The notes under the pieces were generated by a model. The model searched no databases. It saw nothing but the letters and a program-made list of their open reading frames with translations, and was not told the origin of the DNA. A stretch of DNA of 34,585 nucleotides from an uncultured Kiritimatiellota bacterium (GTDB lineage: Bacteria > Verrucomicrobiota > Kiritimatiellia > RFP12 > DVOR01). Below are positions 17,215-27,560 of this stretch, piece by piece. A program made the position numbers and the translations under genes. Location of the stretch: assembly GCA_944389565.1 (NCBI GenBank), contig CALXMV010000023.1, forward strand, positions 1 through 34,585, written 5' to 3'. Position 1 is the first letter of the stretch. Every line of letters starts with the position of its first letter.

Positions 17215-18075
17215 TCATTCCGCGCCGGGGGTGCGGTGGCGGTGGTTTTGGCCGGCCAGCGTGGCCATCCGATGGGTCAGGGCGATGCGGCGGATGGCGG
17301 CCTGGATCAGGCTTTCCAATCTGCCGCCCTCCGAATAATCCGCCTCCATGGCGTAGTTCACCCGGTCCTCGCGCAGGAGCTGGCGGGCGGTCTGTTTGCG
17401 GCCTTTGGGGTGGACGGCGATGGCGATGCCGCCCTGCAGGCGCACCAGGCGCATGCAGGGGACGTCGGTGTGCCCGTCGCCCAGATAGATGATGCGCGAG
17501 AAGGGGATGCGCCGCTCGGCCTCGGGCACGAAGGCGTTCACGGCCGTGTTGTCCGCGTCGTCCTCGATGCCCTTGTTGATGCGGAAGAGGTATTGCGTCT
17601 TGGTGGTGTAGTTCACCACGTTCGCCGGCCAGGCGGCGCAGTCATTGTTGTCGTAGAGGAACGAGCAGGCGTAGATTTTCCTGAAGGCCTTGCCGATGGC
17701 GGAGCCTTCGATCAGCTCGCGCAGGCCGGAGGAGACGATGTAGTGCTCCACGTCCACGCCTTCCCCGTGCGCGAAGCCGCGGATGCGGGCGAACCACGTC
17801 TCCACCCCAGGGAAGAAGCGGACGTCGCGGCCATAGGCGCGCAGGGCCTCGTGGGTGGTTTTGATGCGGCCTTCGCGGGCTTTTTGGATCATGAGCATCA
17901 TGTAGCAGAGGATGGGGTCGGCGGCGTTTTCCCGCGCCAGGGCCGTCGCCTCCCGCCAGAAGGTCTTCGCGATGTCGCCCAGGCCCGAGAAGAAGCCGTA
18001 TTCCTGCATGTTGCCGGGCGCGAGGGTCCCGTCGAAATCATAACACAGGGCGACGATCGGTCGTTTCGCGCGCAT
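17215..18075 (-). CDS. HAD-superfamily hydrolase (phosphoserine phosphatase-like)
   Basis: The 286-residue protein starts with HAD motif I CYDFDGTLAP, where the first Asp would be the nucleophile, and has motif II in YIVSSGLRELI, a plausible motif III lysine (TTKTQYLF) and motif IV in IIYLGDGHTDVPCM. The large insertion between motifs I and II indicates a subfamily I cap. It probably dephosphorylates a small metabolite; the substrate is not evident. The ATG at 18075 is preceded by AGGAGG with good spacing; an upstream ATG at 18102 has no such site. A -10-like GGTAGAATGGGG lies about 50 bases upstream. It is convergent with the GH20 gene and 105 bases downstream of xseA. Confidence 0.85.
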   Translation of the reverse strand: MRAKRPIVALCYDFDGTLAPGNMQEYGFFSGLGDIAKTFWREATALARENAADPILCYMMLMIQKAREGRIKTTHEALRAYGRDVRFFPGVETWFARIRGFAHGEGVDVEHYIVSSGLRELIEGSAIGKAFRKIYACSFLYDNNDCAAWPANVVNYTTKTQYLFRINKGIEDDADNTAVNAFVPEAERRIPFSRIIYLGDGHTDVPCMRLVRLQGGIAIAVHPKGRKQTARQLLREDRVNYAMEADYSEGGRLESLIQAAIRRIALTHRMATLAGQNHRHRTPGAE

Positions 18076-18180
18076 ACGCACCTCCTGGCTCCGCCCCGCC
18101 ACCGCGGCGGGACGGCCCCCATTCTACCACAAACGCCGCGCTCCCCGCGCCCGCCCCCGGGGGGTCGGCGGGGGGCGGGG

Positions 18181-19533
18181 TCATTCGGCGCGGGCGCGGA
18201 GGGTGCCTTGGGCGAGGCGGAGGGTGAGGGGGTCGCCGGGGGCGGCTTGGTCGGGGGAGAGGAGGAGGCGGCCGTGGGCGTCGGCGACGAGGGCGTAGCC
18301 GCGGGCGAGGACGGCGTAGGGGTTGAGGGCGTCGAGGCGGGCGGCGCGGGTGGCGGCGGAGGCGAGGCGGGCGTCGAGGGCGCGGCGGAGGGCGTAGTCG
18401 AGGCGGGCGGCGGCGTGGGTGAGGGCGCGCTCGGCGCGGGGGAGGGCGTCGGCGCGGAGGCGTTCGAGGCGGAGGGCGCGGTCGGCGAGGGTTTGGCGGG
18501 CGCGGGCTTGGGCGCGGTCGGCGGCGTGGGCGAGGCGGGCGTCGAGGGCGTCGAGGGCCTGGGCGCGGATCTCGAGGCAGCGGAGGGGGTCGCGGAGGAG
18601 GGAGGCGGCCTCGTGGCGGCGAAGCTCGGCGCGGGCGGCGGCGTAGGCGACGCGGAGTGCCTTGATGAGGCGGTCCTTGGCGTCGGCGAGGGCGCGGCGG
18701 AAGTCCTCCTTGCAGCCGCAGAGGAGCTCGGCGGCGGCGGAGGGGGTGGGCGCGCGGAGGTCGGCGACGAAGTCGGTGATGGCGACGTCGGGCTCATGGC
18801 CGACGGCGGAGATGACGGGGATGCGGCTGGCGGCGACGGCGCGGGCGACGCGTTCCTCGTTGAAGGGCCAGAGGTCTTCGAGGGAGCCGCCGCCGCGGCC
18901 GACGATCATGGCGTCGACGGGTTCGGGGGAGTCGGGGCCGAAGTGGGCGTTGAGGGTCTCGATGGCGCGGGCGATCTCCTCGGCGGCCTCGGGGCCTTGG
19001 ACGCGGCAGGGGGCGACGAGGATGTGGAGGTCGGGGTAGCGGCGGGCGAGGATGTTGAGGATGTCGCGGATGGCGGCGCCGGTGGGGGCGGTGACGATGG
19101 CGACGCGGCGGGGAAGGCGGGGGAGGCGGCGTTTGCGGGCGGGGTCGCAGAGGCCCTCGGCGAGGAGTCTGCGCCTGAGGGCCTCGAAGCGGAGGAGGAG
19201 CTCGCCGGCGCCGTCGGCGAGGTCGACGCGCAGGGCGTTGAGCTGGTAGGAGCCGTGGGGGGGATAGAGGGCGATCGAGCCGGTGACGCGGAGCTTGGAG
19301 CCGTTGCCGAAGCGGGGGACGTCGCCTTGGGCGCGCTGGCGCATGGCGAAGAAGGTGACGTTGAGCTTGGCGCGGTCGTCGCCGAGGGTGAAGTAGAGGT
19401 GGCCGGAGGCGTTGGGGGGGCGGAGGTTGGAGACCTCGCCCTCGACGGTCATGCGGGGGAGATCCTCGAGGCGGTCCTTGATGATGGCGGTGGCGGCGCT
19501 GACGGAGAGGACGCGGGGGTTGGGCTCGGGCAT
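18181..19533 (-). CDS. xseA: Exodeoxyribonuclease VII large subunit
   Basis: The 450-residue protein has the XseA architecture: an N-terminal OB-fold (TVEGEVSNLRPPNASGHLYF), the catalytic region with RRVAIVTAPTGAAIRDIL, VGRGGGSLEDLWPFNEERV and ISAVGHEPDVAITDFVADLR, a long arginine/alanine-rich coiled-coil stretch, and the C-terminal NPYAVLARGYALV box. Exonuclease VII degrades single-stranded DNA and works as an XseA/XseB complex. Its ATG lies two bases after the uvrA stop, with GGAG inside the uvrA end, so the genes form a DNA-repair operon. No xseB-like small gene follows; the small subunit is presumably encoded elsewhere. Confidence 0.96.
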   Translation of the reverse strand: MPEPNPRVLSVSAATAIIKDRLEDLPRMTVEGEVSNLRPPNASGHLYFTLGDDRAKLNVTFFAMRQRAQGDVPRFGNGSKLRVTGSIALYPPHGSYQLNALRVDLADGAGELLLRFEALRRRLLAEGLCDPARKRRLPRLPRRVAIVTAPTGAAIRDILNILARRYPDLHILVAPCRVQGPEAAEEIARAIETLNAHFGPDSPEPVDAMIVGRGGGSLEDLWPFNEERVARAVAASRIPVISAVGHEPDVAITDFVADLRAPTPSAAAELLCGCKEDFRRALADAKDRLIKALRVAYAAARAELRRHEAASLLRDPLRCLEIRAQALDALDARLAHAADRAQARARQTLADRALRLERLRADALPRAERALTHAAARLDYALRRALDARLASAATRAARLDALNPYAVLARGYALVADAHGRLLLSPDQAAPGDPLTLRLAQGTLRARAE

Positions 19534-19535
19534 GG

Positions 19536-22394
<2,859 letters not shown>

Positions 22395-22569
22395 GAGAAG
22401 CCTCCGCTCTGCCAGCCGTTTTTTGCCGCGTATTTTAGCACCCCCCCGCACCCCGCGCAAGCGCGGGGCGCCCTGAGCGCCCGCGCCCGCGTGCCGGCCG
22501 CCACCGTCACGGGAGGACGCACCCCGGCGGGGACGCCCTTTTGGGCGACCGCCAACGGGCCCGGTGTGC

Positions 22570-22581
22570 TATGATGGAGGC
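22570..22581 (+). promoter_or_regulatory. Extended -10 promoter giving a probably leaderless esterase mRNA
   Basis: GTGTGC precedes TATGAT (22570-22575), and only six bases separate this -10 hexamer from the ATG at 22582. Transcription would begin at or next to the start codon. GGAGG is present but only one base from the ATG, too close for normal Shine-Dalgarno pairing. The same spacing and GTGTGCTA sequence occur in front of the glycosylase gene at 24534. Confidence 0.5.
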
Positions 22582-23556
22582 ATGAAAAGAACCATCGCCA
22601 TCGCCTTCTGCCTCGCGGCCGCGCTCGCCGCCGCGGCGCCCACGCCCACCGCGCCCGCGCCCGAACGCCGCCCCGCCACCGCCACCGGCTGGGCCGAGCC
22701 CTGGCCCGCCCCGCCCGTCTCCCTCCCCGCCGACATCGCCGGCCGCTGCGAGGCGTGGCTCTGCGCCGGCCAATCCAACATGTTCTGGCCGCTCGGACGA
22801 TGCGCCGGCGCCGACGCCGAGGCCGCGGAGACCGCCCGCCACGACATCCGTCTGTGGGACTTCGTGACCGGCCGTTGGCGCCGCCTCACCCCCGGCAACG
22901 CCAAAGAATGGAGCGCGATGGCCGTCTCCTTCGCCAACCGCCGCGCACGCGCCTCGGGCAAACCCATCGCCATCCTGCTGGTCGACGTCGGCGGCGCGCC
23001 CACCGAGGCCTTCCTCCCCCCCTGGGAGATGGCGCGCCACCCGACCCTCCGCAAAATCCTGGAAAACGGCGAGCCGCTCGACCGCAACGCGGCCTTCCCC
23101 GACTCCTGGGTCAAAACCGTCTACCGCGAACGCCTGGCCCAAGAGGCCGGCGGCTGGCGCCCCGGCGTGCTCTGGGAAAAAGGCATCGCCCGCACCCGCC
23201 ACATCCCCCTCACCGGCGTGCTCTGGTACCAAGGCGAGTCCAACGCCTCCAAAGCCATCGGCGGCCGCCCCGACGAACCCCTCCCCGAAGCCTACATGGA
23301 AGAGACGATCCGCGCCGCCGTCGCCGCCCTGCGCCCCACCCCCCAAACCCCCTTCCTCATGGTCGGCCTGCCCGTGATGAACCGCCCCTGGGGCCCCTAC
23401 CGCACCCTCCAGCGCAAAGTCTGCGCCGAGACCGGCGCCACCTATCTCGACACCTTCGGCGCCGCCCTCGGCGACCCCCGAAACGTCCACCCCGCCGACA
23501 AGCGACCCTTCGCGGAGATGGCCTCCGCCGCCTACGACCGCCTCGCCAAACCCTGA
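22582..23556 (+). CDS. Secreted SGNH-hydrolase, sialate O-acetylesterase-like
   Basis: The 324-residue protein has a signal peptide (MKRTIAIAFCLAAALAAAAP) and the sialate O-acetylesterase block I motif LCAGQSNMFWPL at about 60-71, where S65 would be the nucleophile. The oxyanion segments LTGVLWYQGESNA and the C-terminal NVHPADK (H303 likely catalytic) follow. Such enzymes remove O-acetyl groups from sialic acid or acetylated polysaccharides and often precede glycosidases in glycan use, which fits the GH20 gene nearby. The start was chosen because the signal peptide begins there; an in-frame GTG at 22564 would add six residues. Substrate is inferred from the family only. Confidence 0.82.
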   Translation: MKRTIAIAFCLAAALAAAAPTPTAPAPERRPATATGWAEPWPAPPVSLPADIAGRCEAWLCAGQSNMFWPLGRCAGADAEAAETARHDIRLWDFVTGRWRRLTPGNAKEWSAMAVSFANRRARASGKPIAILLVDVGGAPTEAFLPPWEMARHPTLRKILENGEPLDRNAAFPDSWVKTVYRERLAQEAGGWRPGVLWEKGIARTRHIPLTGVLWYQGESNASKAIGGRPDEPLPEAYMEETIRAAVAALRPTPQTPFLMVGLPVMNRPWGPYRTLQRKVCAETGATYLDTFGAALGDPRNVHPADKRPFAEMASAAYDRLAKP

Positions 23557-23565
23557 CGGCACAAA

Positions 23566-23595
23566 AGAAGCCGCGACCGAAAGGCCGCGGCTTCT
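23566..23595 (-). terminator. Rho-independent terminator downstream of the tRNA pair
   Basis: An 11-base inverted repeat AGAAGCCGCG...CCGCGGCTTCT with a short loop lies between the esterase stop and tRNA-Val. On the minus strand it is followed by TTTTG, so it should end tRNA transcription. On the plus strand it may also limit esterase transcripts but lacks a T-run. Confidence 0.7.
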
Positions 23596-23621
23596 CTCAT
23601 GCCCGCCCCCTAGGCGGGATA

Positions 23622-23698
23622 TGGTGGGCTGTGCTGGACTCGAACCAGCGACCCCTACCGTGTGAAGGTAATGCTCTAACCAACTGAGCTAACAGCCC
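23622..23698 (-). tRNA. tRNA-Val(CAC)
   Basis: On the minus strand a complete cloverleaf can be drawn: acceptor GGGCTGT/ACAGCCC, D-arm GCTC..GAGC, anticodon stem TTACC/GGTAG (one G-T pair) around loop TTCACAC giving anticodon CAC, and T-arm with GGTTCGAGTCC. The 3' CCA is encoded (23624-23622). It reads the valine codon GUG. It follows tRNA-Gly by six bases, so both are probably processed from one transcript. Confidence 0.93.
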
Positions 23699-23704
23699 GG
23701 GGCG

Positions 23705-23778
23705 TGGAGCGGGCGAAGGGAATCGAACCCTCGTAAGAAGCATGGGAAGCTCCTATTCTGCCATTGAATTACGCCCGC
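23705..23778 (-). tRNA. tRNA-Gly(CCC)
   Basis: The minus strand folds as GCGGGCG/CGCCCGC acceptor, D-arm ATTC..GAAT, anticodon stem GGAGC/GCTTC (one G-T pair) with loop TTCCCAT giving anticodon CCC, and T-arm with GGTTCGATTCC. The CCA end is encoded (23707-23705). It reads the glycine codon GGG, useful in a GC-rich genome. It is first in the tRNA pair. Confidence 0.93.
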
Positions 23779-23792
23779 AGAAAACGTCCCGT

Positions 23793-23822
23793 ATTATATC
23801 AAACCCACCCCCCAAAAAACAA
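23793..23822 (-). promoter_or_regulatory. tRNA promoter
   Basis: A perfect TATAAT (23798-23793) with an upstream TG (extended -10 TGATATAAT) lies 15 bases before the mature tRNA-Gly 5' end. TTGTTT (23822-23817) is a plausible -35 with an 18-base spacer. Confidence 0.65.
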
Positions 23823-23919
23823 GCCCTATTTTCGCGGAGCCGAAAAACCGGACCGTCCGCCCCCGAAAGGCCCATGCGCATCCTCCAAGCGCTCACTCGC
23901 GCCCCGCGCAAAGCGACTG

Positions 23920-24534
23920 TCATTCCACGCACACGAAACGCCAGGGGAAGTCGCGCGCCTCCTCCGCGTAGTCGATGCCCACGCGCGGCAGGGCGCGGAC
24001 GCCGCGCGGGCGGCTCGGGCGAAGCCCCAGCTCGGGCGCGGATGCCGCGATCAGCAGGTCGGGGCCCGTCACCAGCGAGGCCCCGTCGAACCCGCGCCCG
24101 ACGCCCAACGCCCGGCACAGCCGCCCGGGCCCGGCCAGCAGGTCCCGCCGCCGCGCGGGCGACAGCGCGGCCCACGGCACGCCATGCCGCGCCCGCGCCA
24201 TCGCGTCGAGCCCCAGCACGGGGCGCGCCCCGCGGATCAACACCGCCGACGGCTCCCCCTCGGGCTCGGTGACCGCGTTGAGGCAATGGTGCATCCCATA
24301 GACGAAGTAGACATACGCGGTGCCCGGTGCCGCGAAGAGCGTCTCCGTCCGCGGCGTGCGGCGATAGGCATAGGCGTGGCACGCCTTGTCGCAGCGGCCC
24401 ACGTAGGCCTCCGTCTCGCAGATGCGCGCCGCCAACCACGCCCCGCCGTGCCGGCGGAGCAGGTATTTGCCGAGCAACGCGCGCGCCACGCGCACCGTGT
24501 CCCCCGCATAAAACGCCCCGGGCAATCCTTCCAT
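23920..24534 (-). CDS. 3-methyladenine DNA glycosylase (AAG/MPG family)
   Basis: The 204-residue protein matches the alkyladenine glycosylase family (Pfam Pur_DNA_glyco): ALLGKYLLRR near the N-terminus, the catalytic ICETEAYVGRCDKACHAY (the Glu in ETEAY is the expected general base), GTAYVYFVYGMHHCLNAVTE and GPGRLCRALGV. It excises 3-methyladenine and related lesions to start base-excision repair. The ATG at 24534 has no Shine-Dalgarno; a TACAAT -10 ends only six bases upstream, so its mRNA is likely leaderless. It is divergent from the aldo-keto reductase and lies upstream of the tRNA pair on the same strand. Confidence 0.93.
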   Translation of the reverse strand: MEGLPGAFYAGDTVRVARALLGKYLLRRHGGAWLAARICETEAYVGRCDKACHAYAYRRTPRTETLFAAPGTAYVYFVYGMHHCLNAVTEPEGEPSAVLIRGARPVLGLDAMARARHGVPWAALSPARRRDLLAGPGRLCRALGVGRGFDGASLVTGPDLLIAASAPELGLRPSRPRGVRALPRVGIDYAEEARDFPWRFVCVE

Positions 24535-24540
24535 GCCCGT

Positions 24541-24552
24541 ATTGTAGCACAC
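24541..24552 (-). promoter_or_regulatory. Extended -10 promoter giving a probably leaderless glycosylase mRNA
   Basis: On the minus strand GTGTGC is followed by TACAAT (24546-24541), then six bases (ACGGGC) and the ATG. Sequence and spacing nearly duplicate the esterase promoter at 22570. No ribosome-binding sequence fits. Confidence 0.5.
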
Positions 24553-24640
24553 CCCCGCCCCGCGCGGGGGAAAAGGGCCTGCGGTGGAGCCCGCTCCATG
24601 ATGTATCGTGGTGGCGTTTCTTCAAGGAAAGGAGTCAGGC

Positions 24641-25789
24641 ATGACATTCAATCGACGTTCGTTTTTGGCCGCGGCGGCCGGCACCGGTGCCGCGATGGCC
24701 TTCGGGAGGCCCGCGATGGCGCCCGCGGTGACAGGGGCACGCCCGGTGGGCGCGCCGCCGGCGGGTTCGCGCGTGCTGATGCCGCATCGGCGCGTCATCG
24801 GGCGCGGGGAGGCTGCGATGGAGGTCTCCGCCATCGGTCTGGGCTGCATGGGGATGAGTTTCCTGCGCGGCACGCACCCGGGGCGCGAGGCGTGCGTCGC
24901 GCTCATCCGCCACGCGATGGAGCAGGGCGTGACGCTCTTCGACACGGCGGAGGCCTACGGCCCCTTCGAGAACGAGGAGATCGTGGGCGAGGCGCTCCGC
25001 CCCTTCCACGGCGAGATCCCGCTCACCACGAAAATCGGCTTCGTCTACAAGGACGGGCAGTACGCCGGCGAGAGCAGCGACCCCAAGGTGCTCCGCGCGG
25101 CGCTGGAGAACGCCCTGCGGCGTTTCCACACCGACTGCATGGACCTGGTCTACATCCATCGGCGCGACTTCTCCCGCCCCATCGAGGAGGTGGCCGAGAC
25201 GATGCTCGGCTTCAGGCGCGAGGGCAAACTGCGCCATTGGGGGCTCAGCGAGGTGAGCGGCGGCACGCTCCGCCGCGCCCACGCGGTCTTCCCCGTGACG
25301 GCCCTGCAGAGCGAGTACAGCCTCACCTGGCGCGAGCCCGAGACCAACGGCGTCCTCGCGGCGTGCGAGGCGCTGGGCGTGGGCTTCGTGCCCTTCGGGC
25401 CGGTGGCGAAGGGTTTCCTGGGCGGTTTCGTGAACGAATGCACCATCTATGTGGACACGCCCGTGGACAACCGTAAGAACTTCCCGCGCTACACGCCCGA
25501 GAACATCCGCAAGGCCCTGCCCCTGCTGGCCGCGCTCGAGGAGTTCGGCAAGGCGCGCGGCGTCACCGTGCCGCAGCTGGCGTTGGCCTGGTGCCTGGCC
25601 AAGGCGCCGTGGATCGTGCCCATCCCCGGGACGTGCCGACTGGCGCATCTGGAGGAGGATCTCCGCGCGGCCTCCGTCGCCCTCTCGGCGGAGGAGGTGG
25701 CGGCCCTGGACGCGCTCACCGTGGCCCACCCCGTCGTGGGAGACCGTTACCCGCCCTCGGAGGACGCGCGCGTCGACCGCGAGCCGTGA
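24641..25789 (+). CDS. Tat-exported aldo-keto reductase
   Basis: The 382-residue protein starts with a twin-arginine leader (NRRSFLAAAAG, then an alanine-rich stretch), followed by a complete aldo-keto reductase barrel. Visible active-site pieces are FDTAEAYGPFENEEIVGEAL (Asp and the catalytic Tyr), TTKIGF (Lys) and LVYIHRRD (His); the C-terminal IPGTCRLAHLEEDL resembles the NADPH-binding segment. Tat export of folded AKRs to the periplasm is seen in other anaerobes; substrate unknown. The ATG at 24641 has AAAGGAG six bases upstream. It is followed by a strong terminator and a MerR regulator in the same orientation, which may control it. Confidence 0.9.
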   Translation: MTFNRRSFLAAAAGTGAAMAFGRPAMAPAVTGARPVGAPPAGSRVLMPHRRVIGRGEAAMEVSAIGLGCMGMSFLRGTHPGREACVALIRHAMEQGVTLFDTAEAYGPFENEEIVGEALRPFHGEIPLTTKIGFVYKDGQYAGESSDPKVLRAALENALRRFHTDCMDLVYIHRRDFSRPIEEVAETMLGFRREGKLRHWGLSEVSGGTLRRAHAVFPVTALQSEYSLTWREPETNGVLAACEALGVGFVPFGPVAKGFLGGFVNECTIYVDTPVDNRKNFPRYTPENIRKALPLLAALEEFGKARGVTVPQLALAWCLAKAPWIVPIPGTCRLAHLEEDLRAASVALSAEEVAALDALTVAHPVVGDRYPPSEDARVDREP

Positions 25790-25798
25790 CCCGACGCC

Positions 25799-25837
25799 GG
25801 CCCCCGCGAAAAAACCTTTCGCGGGGGGCCGCGTTTT
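25799..25837 (+). terminator. Rho-independent terminator after the aldo-keto reductase
   Basis: A perfect 11-bp stem (CCCCCGCGAAA / TTTCGCGGGGG) with loop AAACC is followed by CCGCGTTTT. It sits 10 bases after the reductase stop. A GATAAT -10 for the next gene begins at 25842, so the regulator has its own promoter. Confidence 0.8.
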
Positions 25838-25870
25838 GTGGGATAATGGAGACAGGAAAGGAACCGCGCC

Positions 25871-26359
25871 ATGACCATCAAAGAAGTCGCCGAACGCACC
25901 GGGCTCACCCCGGACACGCTCCGTTGGTACGAGAAAATCGGCCTGCTTGCCCCCGTGCGCAAGACGGCCGGCAAGCGCGACTATTCCGAGCGCGAGGTGC
26001 GTTGGATCGGGTACATCAAGTGCATGCGCCGCGCCGCACTCCCCGTCGACGCGATCCTTGAGTACATCCGCATCTACCGCGAAGACGCGCCCGACTCCAA
26101 GGCCAAGCGCCGCGCCATCCTGGTGCGGCAGTATGAGCTCCTCAAACAGGATTTGGAGGAGCGCCGGCGGGCCTTGGAGTATCTACGGCTAAAAATCGAT
26201 TGGTTCGACGGCCGCGTCACCGACCTGGAGGCAGCCCTCAAAGACGCCACCCCCGACACCCTCCTCTCCGGCGACCCCGAACTCGCCGACGAGGCCCACG
26301 CCCACGCCTCCGGCGTCGCCCCCGCCCTCCACCACCCCAACGAAAAAACCGCCAAATGA
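25871..26359 (+). CDS. MerR-family transcriptional regulator
   Basis: The 162-residue protein has the MerR winged HTH at residues 1-70 (TIKEVAERTGLTPDTLRWYEKIGLL, KRDYSEREVRWIGYIKCM) and a coiled-coil dimerisation helix around 80-125. It lacks the conserved cysteines of metal-sensing MerR proteins and looks more like the AdhR-type subgroup often found beside aldo-keto reductases and other oxidoreductases, with ALPVDAILEYIRIY after the HTH. An AGGAAAGGAA ribosome site precedes the ATG, and GATAAT (25842-25847) is a likely -10. Regulation of the adjacent reductase is inferred from neighbourhood. Confidence 0.9.
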   Translation: MTIKEVAERTGLTPDTLRWYEKIGLLAPVRKTAGKRDYSEREVRWIGYIKCMRRAALPVDAILEYIRIYREDAPDSKAKRRAILVRQYELLKQDLEERRRALEYLRLKIDWFDGRVTDLEAALKDATPDTLLSGDPELADEAHAHASGVAPALHHPNEKTAK

Positions 26360-26454
26360 GGCGCGACCGCCTCGCGCCCTGGGCGGAAGCGGCGCCGCGC
26401 CACGCATTGGTTGGCGCAGCGAGGACTTTTGGCCGCGCCGGAATGGTGAGGCCG

Positions 26455-27018
26455 TCAGGGGGTTTGCTGTCCCTCCTCACGCTCCTTCAGCGCGCGGAGG
26501 GCGGATTCCGCGGCGGAGGCCTCGGAGGTCGGGATGTTGAGGAAGCCGGTGGGCTGGTGCTGGCCGCTGACGGCGTAGGAGGTGTAGGCGAAGATGAGGT
26601 CCGAATGGCCGTTCCGCTTGTCGCGGCGGTCGATGGTGTCCATCTCGCCGGCCCGCCACCGTTTGGTGAAGAGGCGGCCGATGACGAGCGCGCTCTTGTC
26701 CGTCACCGCGTAGAGCTGCCCCGCCATGCGGAGGCGGTTCCAGAACGGCGCGAAGAGCATCCCGAGCCCAACCAAGACGAAGGGGATCATGAAAAGTGCC
26801 AGGACGAGGCGGCCTTCGGGGGGCTCCCCGTCCTTCGCTTCCCCGAAGAAGGCGACGTAGAGGAAGAAGGCGACGAAGGCCGACCACGGGATGCCGAAGA
26901 GCATGGCGCCGACGGTGGTTTTGGTGAAGGCGCGGGGCTTGGGCTTGCCGACCCAGACGAGGTGTTCGTTGAGATCCAGCCGGTTCTTGATTTTTTGCGT
27001 TTCCTCGGGGCTGATCAT
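26455..27018 (-). CDS. Two-TM membrane protein with PH-like domain, function unknown
   Basis: The 187-residue protein has a short cytoplasmic N-terminus, two predicted transmembrane helices (about 37-58 and 71-90) and a C-terminal domain starting QLYAVTDKSALVIG, which resembles the bacterial PH-like modules of YdbS-type membrane proteins. The ATG has AAGGAA nine bases upstream, and TTTTGGTAGCCTGGGG lies further upstream as a possible -10 region. It is convergent with the MerR gene and stands alone. No specific function can be given. Confidence 0.75.
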   Translation of the reverse strand: MISPEETQKIKNRLDLNEHLVWVGKPKPRAFTKTTVGAMLFGIPWSAFVAFFLYVAFFGEAKDGEPPEGRLVLALFMIPFVLVGLGMLFAPFWNRLRMAGQLYAVTDKSALVIGRLFTKRWRAGEMDTIDRRDKRNGHSDLIFAYTSYAVSGQHQPTGFLNIPTSEASAAESALRALKEREEGQQTP

Positions 27019-27075
27019 GGGCGCTTCCTTTCTGTTCGGTAACGCCCCCAGGCTACCAAAATCCGCCCCTCCCCA

Positions 27076-27240
27076 TCAAACGCACCCATGCCCTTGGATT
27101 AGTGGCCAAATCCGATTGGGAAGCCGCTCTTGAGAGGGGGCGAGGCTGGCGCGGACGATGGCGACATCGTAGGGCAGCTCGGCGCGCACCCACACAGTCA
27201 GGCGACACACCAGGCAGACGACCAAGAAACGTAACACCAT
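27076..27240 (-). CDS. Possible small exported peptide (54 aa)
   Basis: An ATG at 27240 follows GGAGG with six bases of spacing. The product begins with a hydrophobic segment (MVLRFLVVCLVCRLTVWV) that could be a signal or membrane anchor and ends 54 residues later without a recognisable domain. The good ribosome site is the only positive evidence. It could equally be the decayed end of an older gene. The remaining part of the gap up to the fic regulatory region (27241-27482) shows only a 12-bp palindrome ATGCCATGGCAT at 27272-27283. Confidence 0.3.
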   Translation of the reverse strand: MVLRFLVVCLVCRLTVWVRAELPYDVAIVRASLAPSQERLPNRIWPLIQGHGCV

Positions 27241-27482
27241 CGGCATCCTCCAATCATTCGCCGTGCGACCGATGCCATGGCATGACACGCCTCTGGCGTC
27301 CTCGGGCGTTTGGGAGTTTGGAGGCGTGGCGGATGGATTCTCCCGACGGTATGTCACGCCCGCCCCTCCGCTCCGCAGGATTGCGACGAAAGGTTGCGAT
27401 CTCGCCCTGAAAACGCCCCTCCACGCAACCTCTCCCCTCACCTCCATCCAGCGAAACATCAATCAGATACGCACATATCCGC

Positions 27483-27521
27483 CGATTTCATCTCAATTCA
27501 TGCCAGATTGAGATGAAATCG
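27483..27521. promoter_or_regulatory. Perfect 15-bp inverted repeat upstream of fic, probable operator
   Basis: CGATTTCATCTCAAT (27483-27497) and its exact reverse complement ATTGAGATGAAATCG (27507-27521) are separated by nine bases. The repeat ends 14 bases before a TATACT -10 (27536-27541) and 39 bases before the fic ATG, overlapping the region where a -35 and its upstream DNA would lie. It lacks a T-run, so a protein-binding site is more likely than a terminator. Confidence 0.7.
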
Positions 27522-27560
27522 ACGCGCGTTTCCTGTATACTGGGGAAAAAAGGAGGGATT

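Noticed and set aside
18103..18180. xseB small subunit next to xseA
   Set aside because: Only 78 GC-rich bases separate xseA from the HAD gene start region, with no frame for the roughly 70-residue protein.
26361..26379. Terminator between the MerR gene and the PH-like membrane gene
   Set aside because: GGCGCGA/TCGCGCC can pair, but there is no T-run and such short stems are common in this GC-rich DNA.
27272..27283. 12-bp palindrome ATGCCATGGCAT as an operator
   Set aside because: It is isolated, not near a convincing promoter and could occur by chance.
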